From Limosilactobacillus kribbianus (lineage in GTDB: Bacteria; Bacillota; Bacilli; Lactobacillales; Lactobacillaceae): a DNA stretch of 64,000 nt. This document shows positions 7,914 through 16,154 of the stretch, one piece after another. The stretch covers positions 18,079 to 82,078 of the forward strand of contig NZ_JAOVYZ010000005.1 of the NCBI RefSeq assembly GCF_026413145.1, given 5' to 3'. Numbering within the stretch: position 1 is the stretch's first letter; each line of letters opens with the position of its first letter. The position numbers and the translations under genes are program-made. A model generated the notes under the pieces. The model ran no database searches and was not told where the DNA came from. It saw only the letters and a program-made list of their open reading frames with translations.

Positions 7914-10712
7914 TTACTTGTTATCGTCGTCCGAGTCAATTCCTTTGGCCTGGGCCTTATCCATGAACTTTTGCTCACGATCAAGACGAGGGAAGAGGTT
8001 CATTGCGTGAGAGTGAATCCCCTTCATCGACAGCCAGAGCAGGAGGAAGAAGACAACGGCGATGCCCAGCAAAACTGAGTTGCAGAACATTGCGTAGTGC
8101 GTTCCCAAGCCGCTGCTGATCGACTGCCGCAAGCCCTGAATCGAGTAGGTCATCGGCAGGAACCAGTGGATGACGTTGTAGAACTTCATCGTGATTTCCA
8201 TCGGGAAGGTCCCACCGGAACCACCGAGCTGCAGCATCAGCAGAACCATGGCAACGAACCGACCTGGGTTGTCGAAGGTCATCGACAGGAACATCACGAT
8301 TGCCATCGAGGCCCAGCCGAAGAGGATCGTCGTCAGGAAGAACGACGGTGCGTGGTCAACCGTCAGGCCGCAAGCCATCATGATCCCACATTCAACGACG
8401 GCCATCGTGGTGGCGGCGGTCAGGCCGATCACGACCTTACTGAGCCACCAAGCCGTAGCGGAGTGGCCAGGCATGGCTTCACGCCGGATTGGGTAAACGA
8501 AGTTGAAGACCAGCATCCCGACGTAGAGGGCAACGGACAGAACGTACGGTGCTAATGCGTGACCGTAGTTTGGCACGTAGCTGTAGTGCTTGTGGTGGAG
8601 CGTCGTTGGTGCGGCGAACATCTTCGCATTCCGGCCACTGACCTTGATGCCGTTGATCGTCTTGGCACCCTTGCCTAGAGCCTTCGACAGCTTCGTTGAT
8701 CCAGCGTTCAGCTTAGCAATCCCGGCAATCAGTGCCGGTGAGTTGTCTTGCAGTTGCTGGGTTCCAGAAGCCAGTTGGTTAATCCCGGCAACCAGGGTTG
8801 GAACCTGAGCGTTCAGCTGGGTCAGGGCAGAAGCCAATTGACCCGCACCGGAGTTCAGCTGACCACTGTTGGCGTTCAGTTGGCTAACCCCGCTGCCGAC
8901 CTGGCTGACACCGGCCGTGTACTGGCTGATCCCGGCAGCCAGCTGGTTGGCACCAGACTGCAGAGTCCCAGTATTAGCGGCTAACTGGCCTGCACCAGCG
9001 GCGGCACTGTGAACACCAGCCGTGTATTGGCTGATTTGTGGCTGAGCAGCACTAACCTGAGAGTTAAGATCAGATGCACCATTAGCAAGTGTACTTGCGT
9101 TTGATGCCAATTGATCGGTGTAATTAGAAAGTGTACTCATGCTTGACAAGGCTTGGGTACTACCACTCTGCATTGCTTTTAAACTGTTAATCAGATTAGT
9201 AGTCGCAGTGGCTACTTGCTGAGTACTCTTACCAGAAGTTGCTGCAGACTCATCAACACTAGACTTCAGTTTATCAACTGCTGACTTAACCGCACCAATG
9301 CTTTGGGCCAAGTTAGCACTCGTACCATTATTAGAGCTAGTGGTAGTCGTCTTAGAGCTTGTATCAGCACCATTTAAGTCATTAATTGCATTAGATAACT
9401 TAGCCTTGTCTGCATCGCTCATGTTTGAGGTGTCAATGCCACTAAGCTGACTCTTTGCGGCATTGATACTTGAAGCAGCACTATTATTAGTCGTTGTCTG
9501 ACTAGTAGAAGATTGTGACTGCGTTTGGCTAGCAGCTTGCTGCAGTTTTCCTAATTGTGCAGAAACGGCTCCCAGCTGTGTGGACAATTCAGTCAACGAA
9601 CTAGCCGAGTTAGCCAAAGGTGCCAGGGCGTTTTGCAATGCAGTGGCATTTTGAGTAACATCCCCAGATAACGTACTCATCTGACTTTGCAGCGTTGGAA
9701 TTTGTCCCTTAAGAGTCTGATTTACCTGTGATATTCCGCTATTGTAAGCACTCATGCCGTTAGATAACTGGCTCGTACCATTCGATAAATCGCCAAATTT
9801 CTTTTGAACAGTTGAACTATAGCTGTCCAGCGTCCCCAGTCCGGAGTTCAGCGAGTTGACTCCGCTGGCGAACTGGCCGATACCAGAACTCAGCTGGCCG
9901 GCACCGCTGTTCAGCGTGCCGGAGTTGGCCATTAACTGACTCACCCCGCTACCAAGCTGGCTGACTCCAGCCGTGTACTGGAGAAGGCCACTCGCCAGGG
10001 CTTGACTGCCGCTGGCCAGCTGAGCCGCGCCGGATGCCAATGGGGTCACGCCGACCTTCAACTGTTGAACACCGGCGTTGACCTTGCTGACCCCGACGAC
10101 GTATTGGTTAACCCCGTCGCTTAAGCTGACCATCCCGGTGCTCAGCTGCTTGGCACCGCTGGCCGCCGTGTTCATTCCCTTGCCGACGACGTGGAGTTCC
10201 TTGAACATCGCCGAAGCGTAGGCGTTGGTAACCGCGGCCCGGACCTTGGTGTTCAGTTTACTCATCCCGGTTTCGGAGATAACTTCCCCGATCATGTTCA
10301 GGGAGTCGTTAGTCTCGTACTTGAGCTTCATCGACTTCGGATGCTTGTCCATCACCGTCGTGGCGTTCTTCGAGAAATTCTTCGGGATCGTGACGACCGT
10401 GTAGTACTTCCGGTGCGCCATCCCTTCGTGCGCCTTCTTGGCGGAGACGAACTCCCACTTCAGGGAATGGTTATGCTTCAGGTTGTCGACCGTCTGATCG
10501 CCGACCGCCATTGTCTTGCCCTGGTATTCCACCGGGACATCCTTGTTTACCACAGCAACTGGTAAATCTCCTGTACTCCCATAAGGGTCCCAGACAGACT
10601 TCAGGAAGAAGATACTGTACAGGAAGGGAATGATACAGATTACCACGGTTGATACCAGCAGGATTTTGTTGTGGTAAATATTCTTAAATTCCTGCTTGAT
10701 CATTTCCCACAT
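7914..10712 (-). CDS. YhgE/Pip family membrane protein with long repeat region
   Basis: A 932-residue protein of the YhgE/Pip (phage infection protein) type. One membrane helix lies at residues about 18-38, and about six cluster after residue 715. Between them is a long extracytoplasmic region built of short Gly/Ser/Gln repeats such as QYTAGVSQLGSGVSQL and NSGTLNSGAGQLSSGI. The same repeat block appears twice, flanking a central Ser/Thr/Asn/Gln-rich stretch (about residues 295-555) encoded by visibly AT-richer DNA (9045-9830). Family members resemble ABC-2 permeases and are implicated in surface export or phage adsorption. The TetR-type gene 24 nt upstream is probably its regulator. Confidence 0.8.
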   Translation of the reverse strand: MWEMIKQEFKNIYHNKILLVSTVVICIIPFLYSIFFLKSVWDPYGSTGDLPVAVVNKDVPVEYQGKTMAVGDQTVDNLKHNHSLKWEFVSAKKAHEGMAHRKYYTVVTIPKNFSKNATTVMDKHPKSMKLKYETNDSLNMIGEVISETGMSKLNTKVRAAVTNAYASAMFKELHVVGKGMNTAASGAKQLSTGMVSLSDGVNQYVVGVSKVNAGVQQLKVGVTPLASGAAQLASGSQALASGLLQYTAGVSQLGSGVSQLMANSGTLNSGAGQLSSGIGQFASGVNSLNSGLGTLDSYSSTVQKKFGDLSNGTSQLSNGMSAYNSGISQVNQTLKGQIPTLQSQMSTLSGDVTQNATALQNALAPLANSASSLTELSTQLGAVSAQLGKLQQAASQTQSQSSTSQTTTNNSAASSINAAKSQLSGIDTSNMSDADKAKLSNAINDLNGADTSSKTTTTSSNNGTSANLAQSIGAVKSAVDKLKSSVDESAATSGKSTQQVATATTNLINSLKAMQSGSTQALSSMSTLSNYTDQLASNASTLANGASDLNSQVSAAQPQISQYTAGVHSAAAGAGQLAANTGTLQSGANQLAAGISQYTAGVSQVGSGVSQLNANSGQLNSGAGQLASALTQLNAQVPTLVAGINQLASGTQQLQDNSPALIAGIAKLNAGSTKLSKALGKGAKTINGIKVSGRNAKMFAAPTTLHHKHYSYVPNYGHALAPYVLSVALYVGMLVFNFVYPIRREAMPGHSATAWWLSKVVIGLTAATTMAVVECGIMMACGLTVDHAPSFFLTTILFGWASMAIVMFLSMTFDNPGRFVAMVLLMLQLGGSGGTFPMEITMKFYNVIHWFLPMTYSIQGLRQSISSGLGTHYAMFCNSVLLGIAVVFFLLLWLSMKGIHSHAMNLFPRLDREQKFMDKAQAKGIDSDDDNK

Positions 10713-10736
10713 TATTCTCTTTCACCTCGAATTGCT

Positions 10737-11303
10737 TTACTTACTTGACTTTAAGATCGGCCGATCGTCGTCAGATAAGATCCGAACGGTTTGGCGGGCG
10801 TAATGAATCATGTCCTCAACCGGCACATCATAATTCTTCGTCTGCCACCACTGGAAGGCACCAAGAATCGAACCACTCAACGTGTAGGCCAAAAGCTCCG
10901 GATTGTCGGATTCCTGCAGTGCCTGAATAATCGTGTCCTTGCTGGACTGTTCAGACCGTTCCAAGAAAATTTGCGTCAAGATCTGCAGCATCTCCGAATA
11001 CAGTGAGCTGCGCGAATTGCTGGCGGCCAGGTGCCGGACCACGTTGCGGTGCTCATCAATATAAATAATCAATTGCTTCATAATGTCTTCTTCGGAATCA
11101 CCACTGTCCACGATCCGATTAATCTGGGTCTTCATTGTCTGCTCCAGCAGGTCATACTTATCATTAAAGTAACGGTAGAAACTGCTCCGGTGCAAAAGAG
11201 CCTCCTTACAGATCTGATCAACCGTCAGATGGTCAAAGGAATTATTCTCTAATAACACCAGAAGTGCGTTTTGAAAATCACGAACTGTTCGTGTCACACG
11301 CAT
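10737..11303 (-). CDS. TetR/AcrR family transcriptional regulator
   Basis: A 188-residue regulator. The N-terminal helix-turn-helix occupies residues about 26-46 (LTVDQICKEALLHRSSFYRYF), the classic TetR recognition helix. The C-terminal helical domain would bind ligand or mediate dimerisation. It lies 24 nt upstream of the yhgE-like gene on the same strand, an arrangement common for TetR repressors of membrane proteins. A GGGGAG ribosome binding site precedes the ATG. A 20-bp imperfect palindrome overlapping its own likely -10 (11337-11356) suggests autoregulation of the two-gene unit. Confidence 0.88.
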   Translation of the reverse strand: MRVTRTVRDFQNALLVLLENNSFDHLTVDQICKEALLHRSSFYRYFNDKYDLLEQTMKTQINRIVDSGDSEEDIMKQLIIYIDEHRNVVRHLAASNSRSSLYSEMLQILTQIFLERSEQSSKDTIIQALQESDNPELLAYTLSGSILGAFQWWQTKNYDVPVEDMIHYARQTVRILSDDDRPILKSSK

Positions 11304-11336
11304 CTACTATTTCTCCCCTCTGTCCCTAATTTACAG

Positions 11337-11356
11337 AGAACACTATATAACGTTCT
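11337..11356. promoter_or_regulatory. candidate TetR operator over a -10 box
   Basis: AGAAC and GTTCT half-sites flank a 10-bp centre; 16 of 20 positions are symmetric. On the minus strand the centre contains TATAGT, a possible -10 for the regulator gene 34 nt downstream. Confidence 0.5.
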
Positions 11357-11463
11357 GAATTCAAACAACAGGGCTATTTGAATATGTTAGTTTATAAATA
11401 AGACGTAAGGTCCAAAACGTTCCAATAGTTTTTTCGTGATTCATTTTGGAATTTGTTAATGGT

Positions 11464-11479
11464 GTTTCCATAAGGAAAC
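11464..11479. promoter_or_regulatory. perfect palindrome in the galM upstream region
   Basis: GTTTCC-ATAA-GGAAAC is a perfect 6-bp inverted repeat with no T run after it. It could be a binding site for a galactose-linked regulator, or a small hairpin. Confidence 0.35.
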
Positions 11480-11540
11480 GACTTCTTTTCCTATATTTGG
11501 ATTAAAATCAGGCAAAACAGGCCGGCCGAGTGTCCATTTA

Positions 11541-11549
11541 TGCTACAAT
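11541..11549 (+). promoter_or_regulatory. extended -10 promoter of galM
   Basis: TGCTACAAT lies 36 nt before the galM ATG. No -35 is recognisable upstream, as expected for extended -10 promoters. Confidence 0.5.
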
Positions 11550-11585
11550 CACAATGAAAACAATTATCGCAGGAGGCGTTTATTA

Positions 11586-12632
11586 ATGAAGATTTCAAAC
11601 GAAAAATTTGGCAGCTACCAAGACACCGACGTCATCAAGTACACCCTGACCAATGACAACAACGTCAGCATCAGTATTCTCAACTTTGCCGGGATTTGGC
11701 AGGCCTTTATGGTTCCAAATACCCATGGTGGCCGGGTCAACCTCCTGCTGGCTGCCGATAGCTTCGAACCGTACGTCGAATACGCCAGCCTCTACGCGGG
11801 CCGGATCGTCGGCCGGGCCGCTGGACGGATTGCCAAGGGCAAGTTCGACATCGACGGCGAAAGCTACTCGGTCCCAACCAACGAGGGGAATAACCTGTTG
11901 CACGGTGGTGCCAACGGCCTTTCCCAGCAGTTCTACCAGGTTGAAACCAAGCAAAACGGTGACAGTCTTCAGGCCATTTTGACCACCAGCATCGACACCG
12001 CCACTGACAACCTGCCGGGCAAGGAAGACGTCAAGGTTACCTACACCCTCTTCAACGACAACAGCGTCACGATTGACTTCGACGGGCAGACCGATGCTAA
12101 GACCCTCTTCAACCCGACCAGTCACACCTACTGGAACCTGTCTGGTGAAGCCAAGACCATCCAAGGCCACGTCCTGAGCTTAAACTCCACCTACCACCTC
12201 CAGCTGGACGACGAGAAGATCCCAACCGGCAAGAAGTTGCTGAACAAGGATACACCGTACGACTTCAAGTACCCAACGGTTCTCGGGACCGCCCTTCAGC
12301 ACCTGCAAGAGGAACACAACCCTGAGGGCGGCTTCGACGATGTCTTCGTTGTCTTGCCAAGCAACCGGCTGGCCCACGAACCCGTCGCAACCCTGATGGA
12401 CGCCGCCACCGGCCGGAAGATCAAGATGTACTCCGACCGAAACGGCCTGGTAGTTTACACCGCCAACGGTGTCCAGGTTGACGGCTACAACCGGCCATCC
12501 GCCAGTTGGTTTGTTATCGCTCTAGAGGGCCAGACCCTGCCCGACTCACCACACCACTCCCAGTTCGGTGACATTGCATTGCGGCCGGGGCACCCAGAGC
12601 ACTACGAACTGCGCTACGAATACTTTGCCTAA
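11586..12632 (+). CDS. galM: aldose 1-epimerase (mutarotase)
   Basis: A 348-residue cytoplasmic enzyme interconverting alpha and beta anomers of galactose or glucose ahead of the Leloir pathway. Family landmarks: NLLHGG with the first catalytic histidine near residue 108, SHTYWNLSG with the second near 180, and the catalytic glutamate near 313 (ALEGQTLPDSPHH). Length and order match bacterial GalM. AGGAGGCG precedes the ATG at 8 nt. No other galactose genes are adjacent, so here it stands alone. The next gene has its own extended -10. Confidence 0.93.
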   Translation: MKISNEKFGSYQDTDVIKYTLTNDNNVSISILNFAGIWQAFMVPNTHGGRVNLLLAADSFEPYVEYASLYAGRIVGRAAGRIAKGKFDIDGESYSVPTNEGNNLLHGGANGLSQQFYQVETKQNGDSLQAILTTSIDTATDNLPGKEDVKVTYTLFNDNSVTIDFDGQTDAKTLFNPTSHTYWNLSGEAKTIQGHVLSLNSTYHLQLDDEKIPTGKKLLNKDTPYDFKYPTVLGTALQHLQEEHNPEGGFDDVFVVLPSNRLAHEPVATLMDAATGRKIKMYSDRNGLVVYTANGVQVDGYNRPSASWFVIALEGQTLPDSPHHSQFGDIALRPGHPEHYELRYEYFA

Positions 12633-12640
12633 GCGGATTG

Positions 12641-12649
12641 TGGTATAAT
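12641..12649 (+). promoter_or_regulatory. extended -10 promoter of pspC-like gene
   Basis: TGGTATAAT lies about 40 nt upstream of the chosen ATG, just after the galM stop codon. Confidence 0.55.
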
Positions 12650-12689
12650 TTACTTAGTAAGATAACATTTTGGAATGGGGGTCATCTTT

Positions 12690-12923
12690 ATGAAAAAGCG
12701 TTTAACAAAGTCCAAGAACAAGGTTTTCCTCGGTGTCTGTGGTGGGCTCGCTGAGTACATGCACGTTGACCCGACGGTGATTCGGCTGGTCGCCTTAGTT
12801 CTACTGGTCCTGACCGGCTTCTTCCCGGTCGGCCTGATCTACATTGTGGCGGCCCTGATCATGCCGGACGCCGGCTCGCACGACGATCACGTGGTTGAGG
12901 GCGAGTTCGAAGAGAAAAAATAA
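12690..12923 (+). CDS. PspC domain-containing membrane protein
   Basis: A 77-residue protein made almost entirely of one PspC domain: KKRLTKSKNKVFLGVCGGLAEYMHVDPTVIRL, then a hydrophobic membrane helix (VALVLLVLTGFFPVGLIYIVAALIMP) and a short acidic tail. Stand-alone PspC proteins are linked to membrane-stress responses. The frame opens at 12675, but the GGGGG ribosome binding site fits the ATG at 12690. Directly after the TAA comes a copy of the structured repeat described below, so the repeat would be the 3' end of this transcript. Confidence 0.85.
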   Translation: MKKRLTKSKNKVFLGVCGGLAEYMHVDPTVIRLVALVLLVLTGFFPVGLIYIVAALIMPDAGSHDDHVVEGEFEEKK

Positions 12924-13090
12924 AGTGAGTGGGAAATAACCACTAAAGTGGGGCGAGAGGCTACTAGGACGGGAGTCGGCGCTGAAGGCGTCGGCTTTCG
13001 TCCGTAGTCAAATAGACTTGCTCCGCTGCGCTAGACACTAGCCCCACGGTTACGACGCGTAGCTAGCCTCTGGTTTCCTACGTTATCTTT
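12924..13090 (+). repeat. structured intergenic repeat, copy A (long form)
   Basis: The element starts at the first base after the pspC-like stop and ends at CGTTATCTTT. Its central hairpin has arms 12967-12982 and 12988-13003: 16 consecutive pairs, four of them G-U or U-G when read on the plus strand, and loop TGAAG. Outer pairings include GTGGGAAA with TTTCCTAC and GTGGGGC with GCCCCAC. It carries an extra segment of about 27 nt also present in copy B1. The same family recurs at 17601, 17744, 33243 and 51659. Confidence 0.85.
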
Positions 13091-13098
13091 AAACCTTG

Positions 13099-13135
13099 AA
13101 AAGCACTTCAGCGAATGATTCGCCGAAGTGCTTTT
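13099..13135. terminator. bidirectional terminator after repeat copy A
   Basis: AAAAGCACTTC pairs with GAAGTGCTTTT, and an inner GCGA pairs with TCGC around a 5-nt loop. It lies between convergent genes. Confidence 0.8.
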
Positions 13136-13151
13136 CTTATCTCTTATGATA

Positions 13152-14003
13152 TTAACCTTGCCGGTCGCGGTAGGCCACCTGGGCGTTTAAGCTGTAATCG
13201 GCGGTCGTCATGATCGTCGAACCCCGCCGGCCCGGAATCTTATTCGGTCCCCCGGTCACGGCCAGGTTAGCCAGGTAGATTTGGTAACGCCGGTGGGCGG
13301 CTGAGGCATCCGTCAGACCGATCTTGACAATGTGACCGACAGCGCGCCGTTCCATCTGATTGACCCCGATGTAGATCTCCAGGCGGTGCCGCAGTTCGTC
13401 GTGAACCAGCTCGAAGTACGGTGGTACCGAGCGGGCGTTCAGTGCCGGGATCGGTTGATTGGTCTCGGCATACTGGTCAATGATCTGCTGGTCGCTCAGG
13501 CCGCTGTAGTCGTTGACGAAGATCCCCGCCTCCAGCAGTTCGTCGACGACCTTCTGCAGATTGCGCTGCTCATGGTCATCGATCGCTACAACGGCCGGAA
13601 TCGTCTCAGCGTTGGAGAAGACCCCGTTAGAGTTGTTGGCAAGCTGCTCGGCCAGTTGCTGCTGGGCGGCAAAGGATGGCGCCGTCTTCGTAGTGCCGGT
13701 GTTGAACTTCTGGCCGGTAATCTTGGCAAAGCGCGGTGACAAAAAGTCAAGGCGCGAGGTCCGGCCGAGAAAGTAAAAGACGAAGTTCAAATAGAGAAAG
13801 TAGGTGATCGCAACCATCGCCAAACAGTACAGGAAGCCCCGCAGCCAAACGTGGTTCATAAAGAGCCGGAAGGTAACGTAAACCAGGTAGCCATCCCCGA
13901 GCGTCGCAATAATAATGTAAATTCGGCTCTTCAGCTTGGCGTCCAGGTTGAAGTAGCTCAGTGATGAATTGATCATGTCAAGGAAACTAAACATTCTAAC
14001 CAT
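13152..14003 (-). CDS. conserved membrane protein of unknown function
   Basis: A 283-residue protein with two strong membrane helices at about residues 26-46 and 52-76, followed by a soluble region of about 200 residues. I recognise it only as a lactobacillar hypothetical (possibly DUF6681) and assign no function. AAGGGGGCGC directly precedes the ATG at 14003, favouring it over the ATG at 13994. The start is 8 nt after the stop of the upstream low-complexity membrane protein, so the two are almost certainly cotranscribed and probably act together at the membrane. Confidence 0.65.
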   Translation of the reverse strand: MVRMFSFLDMINSSLSYFNLDAKLKSRIYIIIATLGDGYLVYVTFRLFMNHVWLRGFLYCLAMVAITYFLYLNFVFYFLGRTSRLDFLSPRFAKITGQKFNTGTTKTAPSFAAQQQLAEQLANNSNGVFSNAETIPAVVAIDDHEQRNLQKVVDELLEAGIFVNDYSGLSDQQIIDQYAETNQPIPALNARSVPPYFELVHDELRHRLEIYIGVNQMERRAVGHIVKIGLTDASAAHRRYQIYLANLAVTGGPNKIPGRRGSTIMTTADYSLNAQVAYRDRQG

Positions 14004-14011
14004 GCGCCCCC

Positions 14012-14479
14012 TTACTGATTGCTTTGACTGGTATTACCGCCAGTCGTTGTTGTCCCCTGGCTGGTATTGCCAGTCGTGCTCGTCGTGGTATTGCCGGTTG
14101 ACTTATTCGTCGTACCAGCTGTACTGTTCGTATTCGCCTGGCTGCTGCTCTTGGCCTGCGTACCAGTCGTGTCGTTATCCGTATTATCGTCGTTATTATT
14201 GCGCGTCTGATTATTATCAGTCGTTGCTTCGTTATTGTCGTTCGTCCGACTAGATGGCTTGTTGGTATCATCCTTATCGTCGTCAACCTGACTAGAGCTG
14301 TGTGAAGCTTTTTGATCGTCATCATTCAGCGAGGTTGTTCGACTAGATGACACCGATGTCACCTTGGCCCCTTCACTGGTATGGGTGGTCTTGTTTACCA
14401 CCACGTTGGTTGCACCCAACGCTAACACCAGTGACACCAAGGCAAAGGGTGTCACCAACGGTGGAATTTTTCCTGCCAT
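14012..14479 (-). CDS. membrane-anchored Ser/Thr/Asn-rich low-complexity protein
   Basis: About 156 residues from the ATG at 14479, chosen because AAAGGAG is 8 nt upstream; the frame itself opens at 14530. One hydrophobic helix (TPFALVSLVLALGATNVVV) is followed by some 125 residues of Ser, Thr, Asn, Asp and Gln repeats with almost no hydrophobic residues. It has no LPXTG or other sorting signal. The layout suggests a single-pass protein with a disordered outer tail. It is the upstream partner of the two-helix membrane protein. Function unknown. Codon repetition (ACN, AAY) lowers GC locally. Confidence 0.7.
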   Translation of the reverse strand: MAGKIPPLVTPFALVSLVLALGATNVVVNKTTHTSEGAKVTSVSSSRTTSLNDDDQKASHSSSQVDDDKDDTNKPSSRTNDNNEATTDNNQTRNNNDDNTDNDTTGTQAKSSSQANTNSTAGTTNKSTGNTTTSTTGNTSQGTTTTGGNTSQSNQ

Positions 14480-14550
14480 ATACATATCTCCTTTTCTCAG
14501 GTCGATTATACCCGCTTTTTTGCGAAACAAATGTTAAAGAAGATTGAAGA

Positions 14551-14994
14551 TTATTGTTCGTGCCCTTGCTTGGCTTGGCACTGAGCGCAAATGCCGTGCA
14601 GTTCGAAGCGGTGTCCGGTAATCTTGATTCCCGGCAGCTGACGTTCAAAAAAGGCGTCGTCGATCGGCATCATCTTAATTTCCTGCACCCGACCACATTG
14701 GTCACAAATGAAATGATGGTGATGGTAGGGATCACAGCGATACTTAACCTGCATCTGATCGTTATGCTGCCGTAATTCGACAATGCCGAGGTCCTCAAAT
14801 TCTTTGAAGTTGCGATAGATAGTGTTGTGACTCAGCCCCGGATAGTCCTGGCGTAGATACTGGTCGACCTGGGTAATATCCACGTAGCGCTGGGGATCCC
14901 GACTGACCGCCTCAATCATCATTTTCCGTTGCTTGGTCCAGCGCATGTGATTCTCTTTTAAGATGCGCTGGGCCCGCCCTACTAAGTCCTGCAC
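14551..14994 (-). CDS. Fur family metalloregulator
   Basis: About 147 residues in the Fur/PerR/Zur superfamily. The N-terminal winged helix includes the DYPGLSHNTIYRNFKEFEDLGIV recognition segment. The dimerisation half carries the metal-site histidine run (YHHHHFICDQC) and a second CxxC (HGICAQC), together forming a structural zinc site. PerR is plausible, but sensing residues do not separate it safely from Fur or Zur. The start is a GTG at 14994 behind AGGGGGGG at 8-nt spacing; a TTG at 15000 is the alternative. It is the last gene of a nudix, kinase-like, fur run. Confidence 0.85.
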   Translation of the reverse strand: MQDLVGRAQRILKENHMRWTKQRKMMIEAVSRDPQRYVDITQVDQYLRQDYPGLSHNTIYRNFKEFEDLGIVELRQHNDQMQVKYRCDPYHHHHFICDQCGRVQEIKMMPIDDAFFERQLPGIKITGHRFELHGICAQCQAKQGHEQ

Positions 14995-15026
14995 ACTCAA
15001 TCCCCCCCTCGCTTGAAGCCTCAATT

Positions 15027-15608
15027 TTAGCACAAGTCATCCGCTTTGGGTACTATTTGATCCACCAATTGGTCCAAACGGCGACTGGTGTCCTCCCAGC
15101 GATCATTCACGATCACGTGGGCAATGCCGCGCAAGCCCTGCGGCAAAGCCAGGTCGCGCCGGTACTCCCGACTCTTTAAGCGGGAAACGATGGCGGCTGG
15201 CCGATCACCACGCTGCGTCATTCGCTTGGCCAGAGCGGTCATCTTGGAAACCGTCAAGAAAATAATCACCGCCCGGTCGCCCAGCTCCTGATGGTAAGTC
15301 AAGGCTCCCGCGGTGTCGAGGACAATCACGTCGTCGCGCCCCAGTTGCCAGCCCTCATTTAGGCCCTCATAGGAGGAACCGTACTGGGCGCCATCGTAGG
15401 TTACCCGTTCAAGGAGATGGCGACGATTCATCGATTCATCAGTTTCAAAATGATAGTCGACCCCATCGACCTCCCCGGGCCGCGGCTGCCGGGTCGTGTG
15501 GGTGATGACCCGGTGCATTCCATAGTGCTCCTGAAGGTAGGTCGCCACGGTCGTCTTGCCGGAGCCGGCCGCCCCGCAGATGATAAAAACGTGTCTCTTT
15601 TCTGCCAT
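15027..15608 (-). CDS. guanylate-kinase-like P-loop protein
   Basis: A 193-residue P-loop kinase related to guanylate kinase. Walker A is at residues 12-19 (GAAGSGKT), with the GMP-binding style segment THTTRQPRPGEVDGVDYHFE just after it, as in Gmk. The context (between a Nudix hydrolase and Fur, not beside rpoZ) suggests an accessory paralogue rather than the housekeeping gmk. It begins 1 nt after the Nudix stop and ends 32 nt before the Fur start, so the three genes form one transcript. Substrate unproven; GMP or another nucleotide is the likely acceptor. Confidence 0.75.
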   Translation of the reverse strand: MAEKRHVFIICGAAGSGKTTVATYLQEHYGMHRVITHTTRQPRPGEVDGVDYHFETDESMNRRHLLERVTYDGAQYGSSYEGLNEGWQLGRDDVIVLDTAGALTYHQELGDRAVIIFLTVSKMTALAKRMTQRGDRPAAIVSRLKSREYRRDLALPQGLRGIAHVIVNDRWEDTSRRLDQLVDQIVPKADDLC

Positions 15609-15609
15609 C

Positions 15610-16023
15610 TTACTTCGTCAGGTGAGCGTTGACCTGGTCCAACAGTTCCTTTAAGTTGTCGTAGGTCAATCGCTGGCGGGCGGTGGCGTAGTCAAACCAG
15701 CCGCTGTTCTTGATTTCTTCGGCCTGGAGCTTGATGTCCTCCTTTTGCGTCAGTTCGGCGGTGTAGAGGGTCATCTGCTTGCGGTTGCCGTTGGGCAGGT
15801 CGTATTCGGTGTAGACGTGGAAGCTGGTGTCGATCGGCAGGACCAGCTGGGTTTCCTCCCTGATCTCCCGTTCAGCCGTCTGCTTCAGGGTCTCGTCACC
15901 CTCGACGTGACCCTTGGGGAAGCCCCAGAAGTGTCCCTTGTTTTGACTCTCTAATAACAGGTATTCGATTCCCTTGTCCGTCCGCCGGTAAACGACGGCG
16001 CCACTCGTTACTTCAATTGCCAT
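15610..16023 (-). CDS. Nudix hydrolase (Ap4A-hydrolase-like)
   Basis: A 137-residue Nudix enzyme. The Nudix box follows GFPKGHVEGDETLKQTAE with REIREETQL, matching GX5EX7REUXEEXGU except that the last glycine is Gln. The WGFPKGH prefix and short length resemble bis(5'-nucleosyl)-tetraphosphatases. The likely role is cleavage of nucleotide diphosphate linkages, clearing Ap4A or damaged nucleotides. AAAGGAG precedes the ATG. It is the first gene of a three-gene run with the guanylate-kinase-like protein and Fur, linking nucleotide housekeeping with metal or oxidative control. Confidence 0.85.
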   Translation of the reverse strand: MAIEVTSGAVVYRRTDKGIEYLLLESQNKGHFWGFPKGHVEGDETLKQTAEREIREETQLVLPIDTSFHVYTEYDLPNGNRKQMTLYTAELTQKEDIKLQAEEIKNSGWFDYATARQRLTYDNLKELLDQVNAHLTK

Positions 16024-16154
16024 TTTTATCCAGCTCCTTTAAATTTTTATTAATTTTCTCATTGACTTTTAATATAAGCGCCGTTTATCATTAATAAATA
16101 AAAGCGGTGCTCTTTGGCACTACCGTTATTATAACAAAGAAAGGTGGTTTATTG

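Noticed and set aside
11411..11450. TCCAAAA and TTTTGGA inverted repeat upstream of galM.
   Set aside because: Arms of 7 bp, A/T-rich, separated by 26 nt; expected by chance in this AT-rich intergenic region.
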